In this document: positions 36,251 through 49,229 of the stretch, in pieces | Position numbering within the stretch: the stretch's first letter is position 1 | How the letters are laid out: the number at the start of each line of letters is the position of its first letter | Assembly: GCF_014805625.2 (NCBI RefSeq) | Contig: NW_023998457.1 | Span: forward strand, 3,741,203 to 3,805,202 | Source: Glossina fuscipes | Taxonomy: Eukaryota; Arthropoda; Insecta; Diptera; Glossinidae | Reading direction: 5' to 3' | DNA length: 64,000 bases | The notes under the pieces: model-generated | What the model was told of the DNA's origin: nothing | Seen by the model: only the letters and a program-made list of their open reading frames with translations | The model's database searches: none | Translations under genes and position numbers: made by a program

Positions 36251-38280
36251 TACTAATTTTAGTTTCCGAGGGGAATTTTTTTTTTTTCGTTTCTTAACGG
36301 CTTTCGCTCGCGTCTCGCGCAGAGAAGAGAGATTCTCATCAAGTCTGGAGATGGTCACTTTCGTTGGTAACTGCAGTGCAGAGAAAAAGGCGAAATACTA
36401 TTTAGGCGGGTTAAATGCATGTCTATGTAGAAAAGAGAAAATAAATTTAAAGGAAAAAAGTGTTTGTCTCCTTTTGTAAGCCAATAACTTACCAAACAGC
36501 CACGTTATCCGCAGAATATTTTATGATTTGATTTTAGAAAGAAAACAGAACATTCGACGAAGCTCAAACCGACACTAAGAGAAAATTAGAGAAAGAGTTC
36601 TTGCATTTATTATCCGCTACCACTGCTTAAATTAATCGTAACGGAAAGTAAGTTGATGCTCCACTGTCTCAATTTTGTTCAATTTATTTAATATTCCGCC
36701 ATCATTCCATGTATTTTTATCTATTTTTCAAAATTTGTTTTCTTTTATTTTCGTTGAGCTTTTATTTTCATCAAAATTGTTATGAATTTAAATGCATTAA
36801 ATTTATTTAATGACACGAAAAAAACGAAGATGGAAAAAACCACTTTTTTACTACTTTATCTAACGACAAAAAATAAGTAAAAAAAAAAAGAAATATATAT
36901 ATGACGCAGTTTACCTGTCACCGGCTTAACAAGCTATCACTAAAAATGTATAAAATGTTAAACAATAAAAAATTTATTTTTCGTAATAAAGTGCCAAAAA
37001 TATTTTTAAAAACTATTCAACTTTCTGCAAAGACTACTCGTACGCATGTATAATCGTTTTCGATAATGAATCAGAAGAAACAAGTAAAAGCATTACAGTT
37101 GGATAAAGCCGACCATTACCACTTCGCCTAGTACAGGTTTTCATTCATTTCGCTGATAATATATTACAAATGGTACTTTATGTAAAGTATATATAAAATT
37201 TCATGATAGCCCCGAAAACGGAGAATACTTAAAACGCCACGTGACGTCCTGCAAATTTAACAAACATAAGTCACTTGTCTAAGAATTTCTTATTTTGTTT
37301 TCATCATAAAAAATTGCAAATTGGACTTTTTCGCCATAGGACGGCTTATCTATATATGGTGGAATCTAAACAACAGATTTATGTGGTTCAAACTCTGTTA
37401 GGCACTTGATTTAATAAAAGATAGATCTATTCTCAGTCTTTCTGGCCTTTCTGGCATATCGTGTATCAACAATGTCGCACGATATAAAAAGCAAATCGAA
37501 CGGACAGTTGAGACAGAATCGTTTAATAGCATATCAATAATTAGTTTCCCTATAATTGCAATATGCATTTATTCGATATAGCTACGATAAATCTATCTAT
37601 ACCTTATTTATAGACTGTATGGCATATGCCATATGCAAGGAGCAAATAACTCGAATAAGTCAAATGTAAATAACTTTAAATAAATGTTCGAAATACAACA
37701 CTGGGTGTGCAGCCTCCACAGCAGCAAAAATTTAACTAAATTTTTTTCTAAACAGTAAACAGCTTCAATCGGCAATCCATAAATAATGAGATTACTACTA
37801 TGAATCATCACAAGCTCCGAATTTAGCTTTCGAATGGCGACTTGACGATCATCGGGAAAGCGAGCGTACCAAAAATGAAATTCAAGAAAACTCAGTCGAC
37901 GGCCGCAGACGGTGTTCTATGGCGATAATGGGATCGTAAATATTGAAATGTTAAGGACACAATTGACACCTCTATGTATTTTAAAATAAGGAAAGGTGTT
38001 GGACGTTTTTAATAAAAGTCCGGCACATGCGCCAATTCCTATTCGAAATATTTTAAAGAGTATTTTGTATATTAATCATATAATGCGCATATAATTTTTT
38101 GATAGTTGTAGGGTGATTCTTGAGACGATTGATTCGGTTTTCAAATTGAACAGAATAATATTTTTAAAGAGGAACGTAGATCTTGGCTTAAGACACTGTA
38201 TCAAAAGACTATAATTTGGGAATGAAGTGAAGGATTTTTGTAGGAAGAATCTTAATAACGATTTCAATAATTTTCAAACC
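36250..38280. other. intronic stretch, little recognised
   Basis: T/A runs. A faint family A remnant at about 37,415-37,440 (AGATAGATCTATTCTCAGTC). No coding signal. Confidence 0.4.
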
Positions 38281-38304
38281 GACCACAGCAATAAAAAAGC
38301 CGAC

Positions 38305-38735
38305 TAATAGACGGACATACGTGGTTCATTGATGGCGTTTGATTGCAGTCGTCACTGATGAAACCTTTTTTTTGTTAATTGAAAAGAGTGATAAAAAAAT
38401 AGATGGGCGGACGGATTGACACGACTAATTGGTTATTTTCAATTATATTCAGCAGTGTGATAGGTGACGGACAGGTCGGGCGGACAGACTTGGCTAATTG
38501 ATTACGTCCGATTGCGCTCTTCACTTTGATGAAATACTTTTACTGTTTTAATTATTTTTAAGCTTATGAACTGAGGTGGGCGATAAAAAAGAGCTGGACG
38601 AACGGATAGACAGATATTAATTACAATTCGCCTGTAGCCATCACTATATATATGAAATTGCTTTCGAACTTATAGGCGGACAAGTGTCAAAAAAAAAACG
38701 ACGGACGGGTGAACGGACAGACATTGGTAACTGTC
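38305..38735. repeat. degenerate tandem repeat with GGACGGACAGAC motifs
   Basis: A block like GGCGGACAGACTTGGCTAAT then TGATTACGTCCGATTGCG recurs near 38,311, 38,405, 38,480, 38,600 and 38,710, spaced about 75-120 bp, with TCACTxxTGATGAAA following two of them. Confidence 0.6.
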
Positions 38736-38739
38736 GGTA

Positions 38740-40540
38740 ATGGGTAAGCATCATATTGATCAAATACAGATATATTTCCTACATATGAATTGAAATGGGA
38801 TAGGGATAATAACTATAGATATATGCATACTTTATAGATGTTATTGTATACACTTAGGCGCCACAAGCATTTGACAAAAACTAGAATACTTTACGGTATG
38901 AATATAAAAATTAATGATGATAAACTTGCAAAGACAAAAAGTAAAAATAAATATTTATGCATTTTCACTTAAAATGAATTATTAAAAATAAATAACAAAC
39001 GCACAGATACGATTCATAAATTTAGATAAAATAATTTCACTGCATTTTAACAATTTGTAATAATTTCATCAAGTTTATACTCTAATGAAATTATGCTTTT
39101 TATTAAAATAGCGGCAACATTTTCATTTCACTAACTTTGGTGTGTCCATGTGCACGTATGGAATGATTGTCTTCTTTAAAATAAAAGAAAAAAAGTAATC
39201 ATTGATTACGAAGACTTTCTTTTCTATTTAAATCAATTGTGAAAGGCAATGCTCGTCATGTCTTATCGCGTTAATTTTAGAGAGGTGCCAAGTAGTTATT
39301 TGAAATTATTTGAGACGACCGACCGACCGCTAGCTGCTGCTGCTATCATACACATGAACCTTTAAAGGCCAATTAATGGAGAAGAAAGAAATAAGTAACC
39401 AAAGCTTTAAGATAGTTTTTTTTCTTCAACTTTTCTTTCAACGGAAATTATTAATCAGTGCAACTTTCTCTCTATTTCTTTTGCTATATACGTGTGTAAA
39501 TATTTTTTTTTATTTTTTATTTTTATATTAAATGCGAACTGTTTGATATGAAATAAACCAAAACTTGTTTAAATTTTATTACATGAAAGATCCTAAATGT
39601 CTAGCGATGAAATGTAATAAGCATCTCTGAGAAAAATTGTTTTCTTTCCCTATCGCTTAGAATTTTCCAACAAATTTGACAAATCTTTGGAATATTTGGT
39701 TTATTTTGCCCACTGTATGAAGCCATAGCCTTGCGTGCTGCAAGATTAAACTCGACATTCTTCTCTTTGATATTAGGTTGCCGGGAAAGCTCTGTCGCAT
39801 TCTGTTTGGTGTTTGATATATTCCCCAGCAATTCAATGACCGATCTCGAGGTTCCTTTGCAATTTGACGTGACAAACTGTGGCAATTGCAAATATTGAAA
39901 ACTTCACCTTCCACATAAACTTTTAAAGCAAGAAATTATGCGCACCGTCTAGCACTCATGCTAAATGCAATGACTGTAATGCACTTTATCTATTGCGCTT
40001 TATTCACCCTCCACTTTGCAATTAATTGATGTAAGGTATTAAAAGAAGTTCTCTTATATAATAAAAAGGTTCCACAAAACCGACATTTGAACCGCTTACC
40101 TTGACCTGACAATTAAAATTACCTGCAGGTGGCCAAATATGACAGAACTTTGTCGCCAAGCTGTTCGAAAAATTAGTTAATGACTGCTTGCAGAAAATAA
40201 GGCGTTAAAGTAAATGGTTGAGAAGAAGATTAACAGATATAGCAAATGAATGACTGTAAATCACGAAGACGTCACAGATTGGCAGAAACCTTTTTCCACA
40301 TTCGGTCTTGTTTGCCTTACGATAAATAAGCATAAAATCTCAAAGAAGTGAAAGAAACGGAATTTAATCACTTGTAACTTTGGGTGGGCACGGCTGATTG
40401 GTTCCATTTTTGAACTTAGAGAGTAGAGAGCCTCGTAAAGCAAATGTGGAAAAATTCACTCTTCTAACTTTAATAATTTCCGAGTAAAGAGGAAAAATCC
40501 AAATTTTTGTTTCAAAAAACCGATTTGGGTTTAGTTTACG
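38740..40540. other. single-copy-looking stretch
   Basis: Includes CCGACCGACCGCTAGCTGCT at about 39,318 and T tracts near 39,500. No repeat family and no convincing coding frame. Confidence 0.4.
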
Positions 40541-40547
40541 CTTCAAT

Positions 40548-40845
40548 GCGCCGTTCCGCTCCGACCGATTTGGCCCATTTTTATTGCCAACCTGCGTGCA
40601 GAATTTTCTAATGTTTCTACTACGTTTGAAGTCGATATCTTAACTTTTGCGACCAGGAGAATGCCAACAACACATACCGCACAGACGGCCGAACATGGCT
40701 AAATCAACTCAGAATTTCACGCTGATCAAGAATATATATACTTTGTAGAGTCTCTGAAGATTTCTTTTGGCTGTTTATATATTAAGGAAAAAAATAAAAT
40801 GAGTATACCCCACCCCATCTTACAGGGGTGAGTATAGTAATATGT
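40548..40845 (+). repeat. family B copy, right half
   Basis: CCGACCGATTTGGCCCATTT, TGCAGAATTTTCTAATGTTT, ACAGACGGCCGAACATGGCT, ending AATGAGTATACCCCACCCC and GGGGTGAGTATAGTAATA. Confidence 0.75.
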
Positions 40846-41544
40846 ATTAACAAATTAGCTTCAATTGCGCTATTTTTAGTGCCACTTCTTCTTTTTCCTC
40901 TCTGCTATTATGATGCGTATTATTGTGCATTATTCGTTTATTATAATTAGTTAATGATATGTGCGACAAATCTAAATATGCTAATTGCACTACGACGTTT
41001 ATTATTTCCCCATCTCTCAATGCAAGCAATGTGTATATGAAGTATACCCACTCACTCGCGTTCATTCTTCCACTTAAATACCAAGTGTTACGAGTGCGAA
41101 CTCATCAGTACATTTTTTTCTTTTTTTAATTTACATCTTTTTCTAGTTTTCTTAACAGCCTTGTCTTAGCATATATTGCGACTCCTTCGCTTCGGAATAT
41201 CAAATTTAATGCCAAGTGACAAAAATGATAATAAGCAAGTATAAGCGCATGCTTATTACGGCGAATGACAGATCATAGTGCCAAAATACGGGAAATGCCA
41301 GCGCGTTCAGCTTAGCTACAGTTTCATGGATAAGCAAAAGTCACCTTTTGTGTTTAAGATTTTCTTAGCGTCTTATAGTTTCAATAACTCCGTCAATATT
41401 ACCATTTACGAATTTACGTAATCAATATTGATCTGAGAACACTGTCACGCCCCATTTCTCATAACTTTTCAAAGCGCTCTTTCAAGGAGAAGAAATGCAT
41501 GGGAAATGTACCTTTGATCCTGCAACATCCATTGTTATTATTAT

Positions 41545-42835
41545 TTTTATACGGGTGAGGGGCATATTCATTTTGTTAAAACGTATGCAACGCCCAGAAG
41601 GAAGCATCAGAGACCCTTCAAGATATATATATACTCTTTATTTATTTATTTATTTATTCCACTTATACAAGAAACTCAACTAAAACAAAATGGCAGTCGA
41701 GTTCAATTGACTCTTAAGTAAATCTTAAAATTATTTAATAATAAAACTTAGTATAAGTACAATAAAACAAATAAGGAGGAAAAAAAAAAGAAAGAAAAAA
41801 AAAAAAAGCATGTACACAATTAGCATAGAGCCACGCCCACAACCGATACAGGACCAAATTGCAAGTGAACCCCTAAGCCATCGCAAACATGCATAAGCTT
41901 GGCAACCGATAATTGTTAACAACAAATTAATTTTCGACTCATAATGACAAAATCTAAGGTTAAATCAGTTTAAGTACGACATAGGTAAATCGCGCTTGTT
42001 GAGCAATATTGCTTTAATAGACTTTAAAGAGTCCGTTAATGAGAATAGATGATAGACATCATTTAGGTTCTTGCAAACAACTCTGAGCGGGTTAAACAGT
42101 TCAAAGTTATATTTGCATTGACTAAGCTTTATCAACATAAAGTACCTAGAGAAGCGGTTAGGGACATTAAAGCAAATCTCACGAAGTAATGCGGGCGAAT
42201 CAATACTCTTGATTAGCATTAAATTCTAGATGATTTAACATTGTTCGTCTGTCCGTCTGTGTAATATCCGCTATGAACATTCTCTTGGCCGCAAAAAAGG
42301 AGGCTATCGACTTTAACTTTGGCAAAAACATTGCAAGTTCTTGCATGTAGGTCTTCATTAAAAAGAGACCAAATCGGTCGAAGGACACCGCTTACAGTAC
42401 CATGTAAACGCAGTGAAAACATTTTTGTGTTTCAAAGGGAATAAAAAATTGATTTTTTGATCACTGCTCATAAACTATTTTGTCAGTACCTTTATAACGT
42501 ATAAAAATTTTTGGCCATTTTAAAATTTGGGATGCATCTAAAAATGTTCGTCTGTCCATCTGTCTGTCTGTGGAAATGAGTAGTATTTGTAGCACATATT
42601 CTCCCACTAGCGAAAATGAAGATATCGTCTACAACTTTGCAAAAGAATTTGGAACTGATTTAAACTTTTCCAAGGACACACCTACAACGCCCCCCCAAGC
42701 CCATGCAAGACAAACTTTTATTTTGGAAAAGAAAAAATCAACCCCACTCCATTTTGTGGAGCGTGAAAAGGTAGTTCTTTTTAGGATAACGGTGATGGGT
42801 ATAAAAAATTCGGTCATGACCGAATATAATTTGGT
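41545..42835 (-). repeat. family B copy, minus orientation, interrupted by a LINE
   Basis: Left border TTTTTATACGGGTGAGGGGC, right border GATAACGGTGATGGGTATAA then TTCGGTCATGACCGAAT (palindromic). Removing 41,639-42,210 restores a continuous family B sequence of about 720 bp. Confidence 0.8.
41639..42202 (-). mobile_element. 5'-truncated LINE insertion with 8-bp target-site duplication
   Basis: Flanked by ATACTCTT at 41,631-41,638 and 42,203-42,210. On the minus strand it begins inside a coding frame (about 42,202-41,965) with DSPALLREICFNVPNRFSRY, then YNFELFNPLRVVCKNLNDVY, like the extreme C-terminus of Jockey/CR1-type LINE ORF2 (FNVPxRxTR...NxPLxRxxxxFN). A 3' UTR of about 300 bp and an (AAAT)n tail at 41,641-41,658 follow. 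Truncation, simple-repeat tail and duplication fit target-primed reverse transcription. Confidence 0.75.
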
Positions 42836-42892
42836 GGTTATTTATTTATTTTTTTTTGACAGGATCAATTATTCAAAAGATGAATTACCATA

Positions 42893-43115
42893 ATGGCCAG
42901 AGAGAAGTAGAAAAAGAAAGTGACAGGAAGTGCCTGCAAATTCGGAGAAGTATGTTCGGTCAATAAGCGTTATGCCTTTGTTGATGAATCATTAGTTATA
43001 CCTATGACCCCTCGCTGATAATGTTTAAAAAAATGGTCTATTGCACTAAGGATTGAATCCGGAAATGCTATCTTGATAATCGCGCTTTCTAACTACTTGG
43101 CTAAGCGGAGCTCAA
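42893..43115 (-). repeat. tRNA-derived SINE copy
   Basis: Minus strand head CTTAGCCAAGTAGTTAGAAA (A-box-like) and CCGGATTCAATCCTTAGTGC (B-box-like), about 30 bp apart as in a tRNA. The body ends in TTTCTACTTCTCTCTGGCC near 42,893. The best-preserved head of the family. Confidence 0.75.
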
Positions 43116-43544
43116 TGATGTCTTGACTTTTCCAAAATATTAGCAGAATTTTCCACTTTCTTGGAAACCTTTGCGACCAATGCCGTCTTCGCAAGTCATC
43201 GTAAAAGTCGTAAAATTCGGTATCGTCAGCCGGGCATCATGATATTAGTTGTGATCATAAAACAATTACGCATAATTTATGCATGAACATTAAAAAACCA
43301 ATTATGTGCGGCTGATGTTTTATGACTGCTTGCCCAGATTCTTAAGATACATATATATGTTTGCTTTAAACCATCAAGCGAAAAAGAACTCGAAAAAACT
43401 AAATGTGCTCTGACTGGTTAACCGGTATTCTCAAATGATAACAAAAACTTCAGGTGAAAATGAAGTGATTACACTGTGGACTACCTACAGTTTGTGCAGT
43501 TATACAACTCCAACGGTCAGAAGTACTTGAGGTAGCCGCCTTTC

Positions 43545-43815
43545 CTTTTATATCGATCAGTTCAAAACAACTTTTATTTAATCGTTTTAAGCTTGTCTGT
43601 CTGTCCGTCCCTTCGTTTTTTTTTACGTTCTTCTTACTGGTCGCAAATTTTAAGAATACTTTGACAAAATTTGTTGCGCTGACTTCTTTTAGCTCAAGAA
43701 CGAATGCTATTGAAACTGATTGGGATCGGAAAACTTTTATGCCTTTTTCTTATATAGCGCCTTGTTTTGAAATAAAACATTATATGAATGACTTTGTGAA
43801 TTTTAAAATTTAATA
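43545..43815 (+). repeat. family A copy, partial
   Basis: AAGCTTGTCTGTCTGTCCGT at about 43,589, GATTGGGATCGGAAAACTTT and the ATATAGCGCCTTGTTTTGAA block. Confidence 0.75.
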
Positions 43816-44369
43816 ATAATACTGATGTAAAAATTAACTGGACCACATGAGGTCACCTTTTAGGACTCTTTCCCTAAGAGGCATTCTATAGAAAGTATAG
43901 CATTTACCGTGAAACGTTGCGAAAATAAATGAAGTTAGATCAAACGGTGTAAGATATTTAATTGTCGTTCTCGCCCGACTACAATACCTTTTACTTGTTT
44001 TCTACAACTTGGCGTGATAGGTAAACAAGTTTGAAGCTAAGCGAATACAGTTTTCTGTACTTTAATTTTATAAAATTTCCCACAATAAATTATTTAAAGT
44101 TATGCTGATATTGTTTGTTCAGTTGGTTGGCTGCCTGTTTATGTTACAATTATTTCCTGTGATCCAATTATGACTTCAAATGGTCACATAACACCTTTAA
44201 TTGGCACAAAAACTGATTTATTATTATTACTATCATTATTATATACATGTACATACATATACATGTTCGTTCATTGAACTTTCACCACCCGAACTTAATA
44301 AGGTATCTGGGTATTTTGGTCATTACTGAGGAATATTGAACTACGAATAGCTTTTGCAATAAAAATTTT

Positions 44370-44835
44370 TATATCCTACACCACATGTGGCGTAACACGC
44401 AAAAGAACTTGCCACAGACAGAGAGTCATTATCTAAAGCTTTCGAATTTCATTCAGAATCACTTTCTGAATCAATTTAAGCTTGTCTGTCCGCCTGTCCG
44501 TCCCTCCGTCTGTCTTGTTTTCTTCTGTTCTTCTGTTCCACCTAAGAGTCGCAAATTTAGAGTTTTTGTTAATGCAATTTAGTATATTGGCGTGTTTTGG
44601 CCTAAGGACGAGCGTTTATCCGTCCGTCCGCCTTTGTCCTTGCCTTGAACTTGCAGGTCAAAATTTTTGTAATATTTTTATGAAATTTTGTACACCGATT
44701 TATTTTGGCCTAAAAATGGTTCGAATCGAAGCACTTTTTTGATCTCCATCCACCACCCTTCCCTGTCCTATGCCTTCAGTATGTATAACAGTGTTAAAAG
44801 AAATAGGCTATGCAATGGTGGGCCGTATACATAGT
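44370..44835 (+). repeat. family A copy with an internal duplication
   Basis: ATATCCTACACCACATGTGG at the left. Two successive CCGTCCG-rich segments (about 44,480-44,515 and 44,615-44,632), each followed by an AAATTTxGAGTTTTTGT-like block, indicate internal duplication. Ends AATGGTGGGCCGTATAC. Confidence 0.75.
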
Positions 44836-45029
44836 TTTCGCTTGCTCTAATTTAATTTATCATTACGTCGCAGTAAGTGGCCGACGTTATGACGCTCCGA
44901 GAAAGGGTAACATAAATAGAATGAAATCTTTGGCGGATCCGAGAGCAAATCATACAATTGCCTCGAACGATTTGATAAAATTAAGATACTTTCCATTACT
45001 ATATTCTTATCGTGTAATCGTTTAGGGTG

Positions 45030-46000
45030 TGGTTAACAGCACCGCCTAAAATTATTGTTAAAAGCAAAATATTGTATATAAGTAAACACCTGCATAGCGT
45101 ATTAATTTGCGTAAATAACTTTCTTCTTCACATATTGTAATTGGTTGTTGCTTTCCACAACGCCTTAACCTACACCTGTTTATTTATTTTTATTTTTTAT
45201 TTTTTTTCTGCTAAATACTATATCCCTCCTCTCTCGCTCTTACTCTCTAACGGATCCAATAAGTGACGTTAATCAATTGACAAGCATAACAAATATGCGC
45301 TACTCGTCATACTTGCTTTAAACAACGTCAACCTATGTCTACCAAAAATTATACAGACAGCGAAACAATGTTTATGAACATGTTAAACATTTTTATAAAA
45401 TTAGTTAAAATATTGGCAATGTTACGAGTACTTTGAACAAATGCACCGGCGATGCTAATCATGATAATGATGATGATGATGATGACGACGACGACTTGTA
45501 CGTAGTATAACAACATATAGTGAAGATCAAAAACCAGTTTCTATTGATGTTAAAATTTAAGGCAAAACTTTTAATTTATTGTTGCTTTTACTGCGACTTC
45601 AAACGCATCTTTGCCGGTTTTTTTTGTTTTCTATTTTTATATGTGGGTCGCGTTTATGCAGCGCGTCATAAGCGATTTGCAAGTAAACAACCTGACGTTT
45701 AATGGCAATTGACTTTTGTTATTATCTGATGGAAAATTTTTGATTTGATTTTAACGATTGCGACGATATTTACTCTAGAATGCAAGCAAACGTCTTATTA
45801 AACCCTTTTAACGAATGAAACGAGATGAGTGAACTCACAAAATGAATAAGCGAACGAATGGCTTTAGTTAGAAAAAATTCATTATCGACGATTCATCCAA
45901 TTGATTGCAAAGGGAGAAGTAATAAAATAATAACAACGATTAGTTAAAGGAGTCAGTTGAAGGCAAATTTATGCCAAGTTTGCCAAGTAATTAAATAAGA
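45030..46000. other. single-copy-looking stretch with GAT/GAC triplets
   Basis: A (GAT)n-(GAC)n run at about 45,462-45,495. No family copy or coding gene recognised. Confidence 0.45.
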
Positions 46001-46199
46001 GTGGGTAGCAGATTTATTGACTAAAACAATAAGTTCCCCTTAATAACATTCTCAACTTCTAATGACGCCATTCGTGTACATAAAAGTGTACTTTGTCCTT
46101 CAGAATGTGATAACAAAGTGCTACCTGAGGTCGTATAAAATAAGTCCTCTAAGCCATCATACAAGAAGCTAAGTAAGACCTCATCAAAATCAAGTATAA

Positions 46200-47115
46200 C
46201 AGCAATGAAAAGTGAGTTGGTCGCGAACATGCCAGCGTGAAACGGGCAGGATGCTCAGACGATCGTACAAGGTGAGAAACATATGAATATCATCGTCCCT
46301 TGTGTCTGATAGTATTAATGAAACGATGCTGCTGCCATTGAAAACAATCAGATGACAAAGTTCCAGCGAACAATAGATCAGAAGTGTTCAGAATTCGTTC
46401 GCTATCAAGTTTCAATTGAACAGCTAATATAAACATTGAAATGCTTTGGTAAATTGTCGAAACTAAACTAATTCGCGAGGGAAAGGAAACAGCGCAAGCG
46501 ATGGCACATTCCAGCAACAGCACAGGACGCTTTATTGTAATAACCTGGCAAATTCATTGCTTTTGCAATGCCGAGCCTTTTAGGCGCGGCGCTTTATGAG
46601 GCATCGTTGTTAAAATGATACAATGCAATCCATTGTCAACCGAGTCCTTCCATAGGTTAAAAAAACATCATTATTTCAAATATCTCAGTTGGTAAGATCC
46701 ATAAGCTGGACATAAAAACAGATAAACCGACTGAGGTAAAGACAAGCTTAAAACGATGTAGAAAATTACTCTGAATCGATCGGTGTAATAAATAGAAGGA
46801 TCTACCTTAAGCTCTTTTGAATGGGGTATAGAATAGGGTAACAGCAATGAAAAGTGAACCGGCCACGAAAATGTCAACAGCAAACGTGAAGGATGCTCAG
46901 ATGACGATGCACAGGATGAAAGACTTCTAAAGGTCATCGTGTCTGATGGGATGATGGTGCTGCCGTCCAAAACAATCAGTCCATACAGATGAGAAAATGC
47001 AAGCGAGCGATAGAAGCGACGCAAATGAATGAACACAAATGAAGTCAGATTGCAATGACGCTATAGTAAACTTTTCCATAAAAATCTGAGAAATTTATTG
47101 CTTTTGCGATGTATT
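46200..47115. repeat. direct duplication of about 300 bp, units 640 bp apart
   Basis: 46,203-46,570 and 46,845-47,115 share AGCAATGAAAAGTGA, GGATGCTCAGAYGA, CATCGTxxxTTGTGTCTGAT, a GCTGCCRTYxAAAACAATCAG block and AAATTTATTGCTTTTGCRATG. A minus family A fragment (46,640-46,835) sits between them. The open frames on the minus strand are within the repeat and resemble no known protein. Confidence 0.65.
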
Positions 47116-47694
47116 ACTAGCTATACATTACTAGCTTTAGCACTTTGAATGACTTTGGCAGCCTTTATTACCAAAGCTGCTAAAGAACTTCAGATGATTG
47201 TGAAACGTCCTCGAGGAAGAAATCTTGGATACAATCTAAAGCTTTTTAGATTTGAATATGTGAAAAAAGTGTGTGACAAACTCCACATCGTTTGCTTACT
47301 TGTTCGATAAAAGTGTATAAATAAACGTGATATACAGATTAAGTGGCAAATTCATGGGCAGGGCTTCAATAGTTGAATTTTGTCGAATTTTTTTTTATGC
47401 TGGCTATAATAGTTTTGTAGATGAAGTTAGGAAATGGGCTTAATGGGCATTATATAGCCGAGGAAAAATTAAAACTTTTTCACATACATTGATTGAGTTG
47501 ATATAAAACAAATATAAAGACTTCTTCTTCTTTAAAAGGAATAGCATTTTATAACGGAAGGCATGCCAAGTACGCTTTCGTCCGATTCAAATTTTTCATA
47601 TTCATTTAATACGCCATCTATTGATACTTTTTATCGATTTTTATTAAAAAATATTAAATATTAAAATTTTTTTTTATGCAAAGACCTCTTTTAA

Positions 47695-47945
47695 ATGCAT
47701 TCTCAATTAACAATAGAGTCCTTCCGTGAGTCAAAAAAACGTCTTTGTATCAAATTGCAGCAGAAGATCTCAAAATTTACGATTCATAGAAGCTGAACAT
47801 AAAAACGGGTAGGTGGACGGATGGAAGGACAGGCTTAAATCGAAATAGAATTCGATTGGTATAATGAAAATGTGGATCTAGCTTAAGCCCTTTTGCATGT
47901 TACATATATCCGCACAAACTTCATATACCCAACTAATGTAGTGTG
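47695..47945 (-). repeat. family A copy, minus orientation
   Basis: GGTGGACGGATGGAAGGACA, GTGGATCTAGCTTAAGCCC and TTTTGCATGTTACATATATC. The preceding AGAGTCCTTCCGTGAGTC matches 46,638-46,656, so this and the fragment at 46.6 kb share a subfamily. Confidence 0.75.
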
Positions 47946-48892
47946 TAAATGATACAACAAGTACGTGCGTTTTACGCATACGCATTTGCACAAAAATCCT
48001 TGTAAAATCTCCACAGTCGCAAAAAATGATGGTGGAAACTGCAATGTTATCGCCACTATTCCTTGGTCGATTAAGAATTCAAGATTAAATAACGGGTATG
48101 ATGATCTCTCGTAATTGCATGCAGATGTGATCATTTCTAGAGTGATCTTGCATTAAGTTTACTCAAAAAAGTGGTAAACAGAAATAAAGGCAGATACGAA
48201 ATCAGTTAAAATCAAAGCGCGCTACAGGGTTACAATCAATTGTGTCACAGTCGACAATTTGTGGAAGTAAAACGATTTTAGTAGCCATGGAAAAATCACA
48301 TTTTACGTACGAACATGCGGATGATTCTGATGGGACTGTAGATTTCTGATAATATCGTGTCAAGGAATCGAAAACTATAAGCGAAAATATGAAAACATTT
48401 TTGATGCATATAGATCCCAATTATTTTTTTAACTTTGGATTTCCAATCAATTGAGCAAGATTTGTAGCAAATTTCCACGCTTGTCTCCATATTTTACTAG
48501 TGGAACGATTCTACGACTGTTATGGATTAAATTGATTCATTTTAGTAAAAAGAGTCGTATGTTTCCGGTAACTCGGGAGCTGCACCAGGAAGAAACTAAA
48601 TGAATTATGAATATTTAAAGACAGTTTTATATAAACGAAAGTGTAAAACTTTATATGCTTCTAGCTATTTGTTTGCAACTCAAGCGTGAAGAACGTTCAA
48701 ATTCAATTGAGTTAATATGCTTTCATTCATTTATATCATCATAAATTATTTCATTATTGTAAAAAAATCTCTTGGAAAAAGTTTATTAAGACAAATGTGT
48801 GAAAGGTTTGTAAACAATCCGCAAGGACTTTTGCCTGATTTAAAAATAAACACAAGGACAAACACTACAGTAGGCCCGTCATCACCTTACTT

Positions 48893-49225
48893 TTAAATAC
48901 CCTACATCATTTCGCTATATATAGTTTATCATGAAACGATTTTACAAAATAAGCCATAATATGAGAAATGGTGGAAGAAAAGGGTCCGATCCGTCTTCAT
49001 TTTTACTAGCATTTATCCTTGGGCCAAAATCCATTGGTTTACTCAAAAATCATCAAAATATTTCAAAAATTGTTGTCTCTAGCTTAAAGACAAGACAGGA
49101 CGGTTGGACAGACAAGCTTAAATTAATTCAGAAAGCCCTAATAAGTATAAATTTGTAGTGCTTTTAAATGTTACATACATCTCCACAAACCTAATATACC
49201 GCTACACTACATATGGCTTACGGTA
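48893..49225 (-). repeat. family A copy, minus orientation, complete
   Basis: TACCCTACATCATTTCGC at the left, AAAGGGTCCGATCCG, CAAGACAGGACGGTTGGACA, and ATACATCTCCACAAACCTAA at the right. Confidence 0.75.
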
Positions 49226-49229
49226 TAAA

